Below, piece by piece: positions 60,562-64,000 of a DNA stretch of 64,000 bases. Under the pieces are notes generated by a model that had not been told where the DNA came from, did not search any database, and saw nothing but the letters and a program-made list of their open reading frames with translations. The stretch is from Paracoccus zhejiangensis. GTDB taxonomy: Bacteria; Pseudomonadota; Alphaproteobacteria; Rhodobacterales; Rhodobacteraceae. Numbering within the stretch: position 1 is the first letter of the stretch; the number at the start of each line of letters is the position of its first letter. The position numbers were made by a program, and so were the translations under genes. The stretch spans positions 806,001 through 870,000 of the forward strand of contig NZ_CP025430.1 in NCBI RefSeq assembly GCF_002847445.1, read 5' to 3'.

Positions 60562-60651
60562 TGGCGGAGGAGGTGGGATTCGAACCCACGGTGGACTTTC
60601 ACCCACGTCGGTTTTCAAGACCGGTGCATTAAACCACTCTGCCACTCCTCC
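60562..60651 (-). tRNA. tRNA-Ser (anticodon UGA)
   Basis: A 90-nt minus-strand gene including CCA. The acceptor stem is GGAGGAG / CTCCTCC with discriminator G, the anticodon loop reads CTTGAAA within GGTCTTGAAAACC, the variable arm is long (GTGGGTGAAAGTCCAC) as in serine tRNAs, and the T-arm is GTGGGTTCGAATCCCAC. Its 3' end faces the integrase remnant, the usual attachment-site layout of a genomic island. Confidence 0.95.
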
Positions 60652-60784
60652 GGTGCGGGCGGATTAGCGCGTGATGGCGGCGGTGGCAATGGGCTCATGG
60701 GGCGCGTTAACCAGCCTCTTGCCTTGCACCCCCCCGCGAAAGCTGGTGAAAGTCTTGGGGTCGGACGTCGTGCAGGTTGAGAAG

Positions 60785-62176
60785 ATGGAACGCAAACACA
60801 TTCTTGATGTTTCCGCCAACGAGGCTTTCGGGCTGGCGCGGCGCAATCGGCTGCGGCGCTATCCTTCGCCTGACCAGGGGGCCGAGCGGCTCTATCCGCT
60901 GGCCTGGCCGCAGGCGAAGCCCAGTTTCCAGATCATGCCCACGGATACCGTCTTCACCATCGGTTCGTGCTTTGCCCGCAATGTCGAGGCGGCGCTGATC
61001 GAGAACGGCATGACCGTGCTCAGTCGCGATTTCGACCTTGGTGAGGTCGGCGAAAGCATTGGCGAGGCGGCGAACTTCTTCAACAAGTACTCGATCCACT
61101 CGATCTATAACGAGCTGAAATGGGCGCTGGAGCGGGACACCTTCCCGGGGGAGAAGGTGCTTTATCCCAGTGCCGGGGGCGCGCCCTATTTCGATGCGCA
61201 GCTGGGCCAGTCGCGGCTGGATTACCCGCTGGACCAGGTGCTGGCCTTCCGCCACCTCTATCTCGACGCGATGGCGCAGGTGAAGGATGCCGATGTCATC
61301 ATCATCACGCTTGGCTATGTCGAGACCTGGTTTGACAACGAGCTTGGCATCTACCTGAACGTCATCCCGCCGATCGAGGTGCTGCGCGCCCAGCCCGAGC
61401 GGTTCAACTTCCGCGTGCTCGGCTATGCCGAGATCCTCGAGACCCTGCACGAGCTTTACGCGCTGCTGAAAAAGCACCGCGAGAAGCCGCTGAAGATGCT
61501 GATGACGGTCTCGCCGGTGCCGCTCTTGGCGACCTTCCGCGATGTCGACGTGCTGGTGGCCAATGCCTATTCGAAATCGGTGCAGCGTGCGGTGCTGGAA
61601 CAGTTCGTGACCGAGGTGCCCGAGGTCGACTACTTCCCCTCTTACGAATTCGTCACGCTGTCGAACCCGACCATCGCCTGGTCGCGGAACGATTACCGCC
61701 ACGTGAACCCGGACCTGGTTGCGCGGATCATGTCGAGCGTGATCTCGACCTATTTCCCGCCGGCGCACCAGCCGCAGGCCAAGGCCGAAGCCGATGCAAA
61801 CGGGGCAGGGGCGGCGGCCCCGACCGCGGCCGAGGGACTGACCCCGGCGGCGATCATGTCGACGGCCAAGCTGATGCTGAAGCTCGAGGAATGGGACAAG
61901 ATGGCGGCGCTGTTTGCCGAGAACGCGGCGGTGACCGACGCCCATCCCGACCTGCTGTTGCAGAAGGCCGCGATGCATCGGTCGCAGCGCCAGGTTCCCG
62001 AGGAATATGCCGTGCTGGAACAGGTTCATGCGCTGGCGCCCGACCGGCCCTGGCCGCTGGAACGGATGATCCGGCTTCTGCGTCCGCTGCGCCGCCAGGA
62101 GCTGCAGGACGAGCTGATGGCGCGTCATGCCGCACGTTTTCCCGACCGCGCCGAATTCCGCGACCAGGTGGCCTGA
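60785..62176 (+). CDS. GSCFA-domain protein
   Basis: A 463-residue protein from the ATG at 60785 (GAGAAG upstream). The family name motif appears as TIGSCFARNVEAALIENG near residues 57-74, and it has VIIITLGYVETWFD and RNDYRHVNP in positions typical of SGNH-like hydrolase folds. The C-terminal third (about 370-455) has alpha-helical repeats reminiscent of TPR. GSCFA proteins are thought to be SGNH-type esterases or acyltransferases; the substrate is unknown. It immediately follows tRNA-Ser, on the chromosomal side of the island. Confidence 0.8.
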   Translation: MERKHILDVSANEAFGLARRNRLRRYPSPDQGAERLYPLAWPQAKPSFQIMPTDTVFTIGSCFARNVEAALIENGMTVLSRDFDLGEVGESIGEAANFFNKYSIHSIYNELKWALERDTFPGEKVLYPSAGGAPYFDAQLGQSRLDYPLDQVLAFRHLYLDAMAQVKDADVIIITLGYVETWFDNELGIYLNVIPPIEVLRAQPERFNFRVLGYAEILETLHELYALLKKHREKPLKMLMTVSPVPLLATFRDVDVLVANAYSKSVQRAVLEQFVTEVPEVDYFPSYEFVTLSNPTIAWSRNDYRHVNPDLVARIMSSVISTYFPPAHQPQAKAEADANGAGAAAPTAAEGLTPAAIMSTAKLMLKLEEWDKMAALFAENAAVTDAHPDLLLQKAAMHRSQRQVPEEYAVLEQVHALAPDRPWPLERMIRLLRPLRRQELQDELMARHAARFPDRAEFRDQVA

Positions 62177-62181
62177 GCCGC

Positions 62182-62204
62182 GCGCGCCCTGGCAAAGGGC
62201 GCGC
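62182..62204. terminator. Hairpin between convergent genes
   Basis: GCGCGCCC / GGGCGCGC, a perfect 8-bp stem with a 7-base loop, sits between the GSCFA gene stop (62176) and the lipoprotein gene stop (62211). No clear T-run. Confidence 0.5.
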
Positions 62205-62210
62205 CCCGGG

Positions 62211-62717
62211 TTACTTGCGCAGGGTAACCGTGTTGGTCGCGCCGGTGATCTGGACCTGCTCGATCCCAGCCAGCACGTTTGACGACAGCGTCAGCGCGAC
62301 ATTGATCGAATCCGTCTCGGGACGCGCCGCCATCTGCGATTCCGGGCTGCCGGGGCGCGGCGGCAGGGCGACGAAGCGCAGGCGCAAGGTGCCATCGGGG
62401 TCGGGCGTGATCCGGCCCGAGGGGCTGGGCGCTTCGGTCACCAGCGCGGCTTGCCAATAGCCCTTGGTCGGGCCAATGCCGGTGGCGATCAGCAGCCGGC
62501 CCTCGTTCAGCACCTCCCAACGGGCGCCGGTGATGGCGGGAATGCTGGGGCGGGCATCGGCATTGACGGTGGCGTAGCCCCCTTCGGGCTCCAGCGTCGA
62601 TGCGGTCTCGCCTCCGCCCATCCAGCCAAGCGGGTTCCAGCCGCTGTCGCTGAACCGGCCGCCGCAGCCGGCCAGCACCAGCGACGCCATCAGCAAGGGC
62701 AAAGTCACTCGTTTCAT
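62211..62717 (-). CDS. Putative lipoprotein
   Basis: A 168-residue protein with a lipobox LVLAGC (Cys18) after MKRVTLPLLMASLVL. The mature part has a Gly/Trp-rich linker (SGWNPLGWMGGGE) and a small beta-rich domain (ARWEVLNEGRLLIATGIG). Asp after the Cys is absent, so outer-membrane sorting is likely if a Lol system operates. No family recognised. Single-gene unit, convergent with the GSCFA gene. Confidence 0.7.
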   Translation of the reverse strand: MKRVTLPLLMASLVLAGCGGRFSDSGWNPLGWMGGGETASTLEPEGGYATVNADARPSIPAITGARWEVLNEGRLLIATGIGPTKGYWQAALVTEAPSPSGRITPDPDGTLRLRFVALPPRPGSPESQMAARPETDSINVALTLSSNVLAGIEQVQITGATNTVTLRK

Positions 62718-62857
62718 CTCACCATCCCTCGTCTCTGGCCCCGTGTGCGCCGGGTGTTCGGACAGATTGATAGGCGAAAGCCGGGGCTTGCGAAAGCCTC
62801 TTTGACCTTGCGGGGCGGGCGGGTTAACCCCACCTAGCCCCTGAAAGGAATTCCTGC

Positions 62858-63268
62858 ATGGCCACTGCCGCCTTTGAAGAGATCGCCGAGACCTTCGATT
62901 TTCTCGATGACTGGGAAGATCGCTACCGCCATGTGATCGAGCTTGGCCGCGCCATGCCGCCGATGGACGAGGCGCTCTGCGTGCCGGCCACCAAGGTCGA
63001 GGGCTGCGCCAGCCAGGTCTGGATCATGCCGCGGGTCGAGAACGGCATCTTCGACTTCCAGGGAGAAAGCGATGCGATGATCGTGCGCGGGCTGATCGCC
63101 ATCCTGCACGCGCTCTATTCCGGCGTACCGTTGGGGCAGGTGGGCCAGATCGACGCGCAGGCCGAGCTGGCTCGGCTGGGGCTGGATGAACACCTGTCAT
63201 CGCAGCGCTCGAACGGGCTGCGCGCGATGGTCGAACGGATCAGGCTGCTTTCCGCCGCTGAACAGTGA
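62858..63268 (+). CDS. sufE: Cysteine desulfuration protein SufE
   Basis: A 136-residue protein that accepts persulfide sulfur from SufS. The active-site Cys50 lies in [10 protein letters not shown], and the N-terminal [20 protein letters not shown] is typical of SufE. The rest of the suf operon is not in this window. Its 3' end overlaps the convergent mnmA gene by 29 bp; both proteins work in sulfur transfer. Confidence 0.94.
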   Translation: MATAAFEEIAETFDFLDDWEDRYRHVIELGRAMPPMDEALCVPATKVEGCASQVWIMPRVENGIFDFQGESDAMIVRGLIAILHALYSGVPLGQVGQIDAQAELARLGLDEHLSSQRSNGLRAMVERIRLLSAAEQ

Positions 63269-64000
63269 TCCAGCCGCCGCCCAGCACGCGACTGTCGCCC
63301 GAGGCGTAGAAGACGCAGGCCTGGCCGGGGCTGACGCCTTCCTCGGGGTCCAGAAGCTCGATCTCGGCCTTGCGCCCGCCAAGGGGGCGCAGGATCGCCG
63401 GTCGCGGCGGCCGGGTCGAGCGGATGCGGACATCGCAATGGATCTCGCCCTCGAAGGCCTCGTCACCCAGCCAGTTCACCTCGCCCACCGGAACGAATTT
63501 GGTCGCCAGCTCGGATTTCGGTCCAACGATCACCCGGCGCGTCTCGGGCTCGAGCCGCAGCACGTAAAGCGGATCGCCCAAGCCCCCGATACCCAAGCCC
63601 CGGCGCTGGCCGATGGTGTAATGGATGACGCCGCGATGCTGGCCCAGCACATTGCCCGCCAGATCGACGATCTCGCCCGGATCGGCCGCGCCCGGGCGCA
63701 GTTTTTCAATGACAGCGGCGTAGTCTCCGTTGGGGACGAAGCAGATATCCTGCGAATCGGGCTTGTCGGCGACAGAGAGGCCGAACTCGGCGGCCAGCGC
63801 CCGTGTCTCGGCCTTGCTTTCCAGGTGACCCAGGGGGAAACGCAGGAAATCCAGCTGCTCCTGTGTGGTCGAGAACAGGAAATAGCTCTGGTCGCGGTTC
63901 GGATCGGCGGCCATGTGCAACTCGGCTCGGGCCGCGCCGTCCTTGCGCTGGATGTAATGGCCGGTCGCCATGCAATCGGCATCCAGTTCGCGCGCGGTTT
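63240..64000 (-). CDS. mnmA: tRNA-uridine 2-sulfurtransferase MnmA (C-terminal part)
   Basis: The minus-strand frame enters at the window edge with [15 protein letters not shown] and runs 253 codons to the stop at 63240. It shows the family stretches [32 protein letters not shown] (with the conserved second catalytic Cys) and [14 protein letters not shown], then a C-terminal OB-like domain. It makes s2U34 in tRNAs for Glu, Gln and Lys. The N-terminal PP-loop lies outside the window. Confidence 0.95.
   Translation of the reverse strand, partial: TARELDADCMATGHYIQRKDGAARAELHMAADPNRDQSYFLFSTTQEQLDFLRFPLGHLESKAETRALAAEFGLSVADKPDSQDICFVPNGDYAAVIEKLRPGAADPGEIVDLAGNVLGQHRGVIHYTIGQRRGLGIGGLGDPLYVLRLEPETRRVIVGPKSELATKFVPVGEVNWLGDEAFEGEIHCDVRIRSTRPPRPAILRPLGGRKAEIELLDPEEGVSPGQACVFYASGDSRVLGGGWITVQRRKAA

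Overview
The window is GC-rich DNA of an alphaproteobacterium, most likely from the Rhodobacterales (Paracoccus or a close relative). The inference rests on a circularly permuted two-piece tmRNA with tag ANDNRAPVALAA next to sspB, on the DUF4169 / ribbon-helix-helix gene pair beside fumC, on the PreTA pyrimidine pathway under a RutR-type repressor, and on dense long antisense frames typical of about 65% GC. No species name can be read from the sequence.

Pyrimidine catabolism, 1-19259. On the minus strand lie preA (5' end only), a glycosyltransferase and preT. After a block of other genes comes a long minus-strand run: class III aminotransferase, hydC, a small pyrimidine-linked protein, hydA, two small membrane proteins, and an NMT1/THI5-type ABC transporter (ATPase, two permeases, binding protein). 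RutR is encoded divergently at 18624. RutR-type palindromes lie in the rutR/aminotransferase gap and upstream of preT. Together these genes should import a pyrimidine-related solute, reduce uracil/thymine, open the ring, remove the carbamoyl group and transaminate beta-alanine. Embedded in this stretch (2879-9195) are a PhoPQ-like two-component system with two periplasmic partner proteins, a YitT-family protein, a lytic transglycosylase lipoprotein, and a DUF6152 / membrane protein pair whose ribosome binding site sits in a hairpin.

Envelope and transport, 19336-28906: Kup potassium transporter, TAXI-type binding protein, TetR regulator, a divergent MepK-like endopeptidase / L,D-transpeptidase pair, and an lpxD-ACP-ketosynthase cluster that looks like a dedicated acyl supply for lipid A. 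Purine catabolism, 28397-35668: LysR regulator with a His-rich DUF4396 protein, xdhA-xdhB-xdhC and guanine deaminase. Nucleotide sugars, 35794-40413: colD, gmd, manC and a colC/fcl-like gene, which together predict GDP-L-colitose synthesis.

Housekeeping genes follow: FadJ-like beta-oxidation protein, thioesterase, RHH and DUF4169 proteins, fumC, a DapA-family protein, sspB, ssrA (tmRNA), an orphan PotD-like binding protein, a TPM-domain protein, PPK2, an acetyl-type metA with an upstream ATPase, a FadL-type outer-membrane protein and guaB. From 55435 to 60561 is a decayed mobile region next to tRNA-Ser(UGA): IS110 and phage-protein fragments, an IS21 element with a broken istA, and a tyrosine integrase cut by that IS at the expected catalytic tyrosine. 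The window closes with a GSCFA protein, a lipoprotein, sufE and the 3' part of mnmA.
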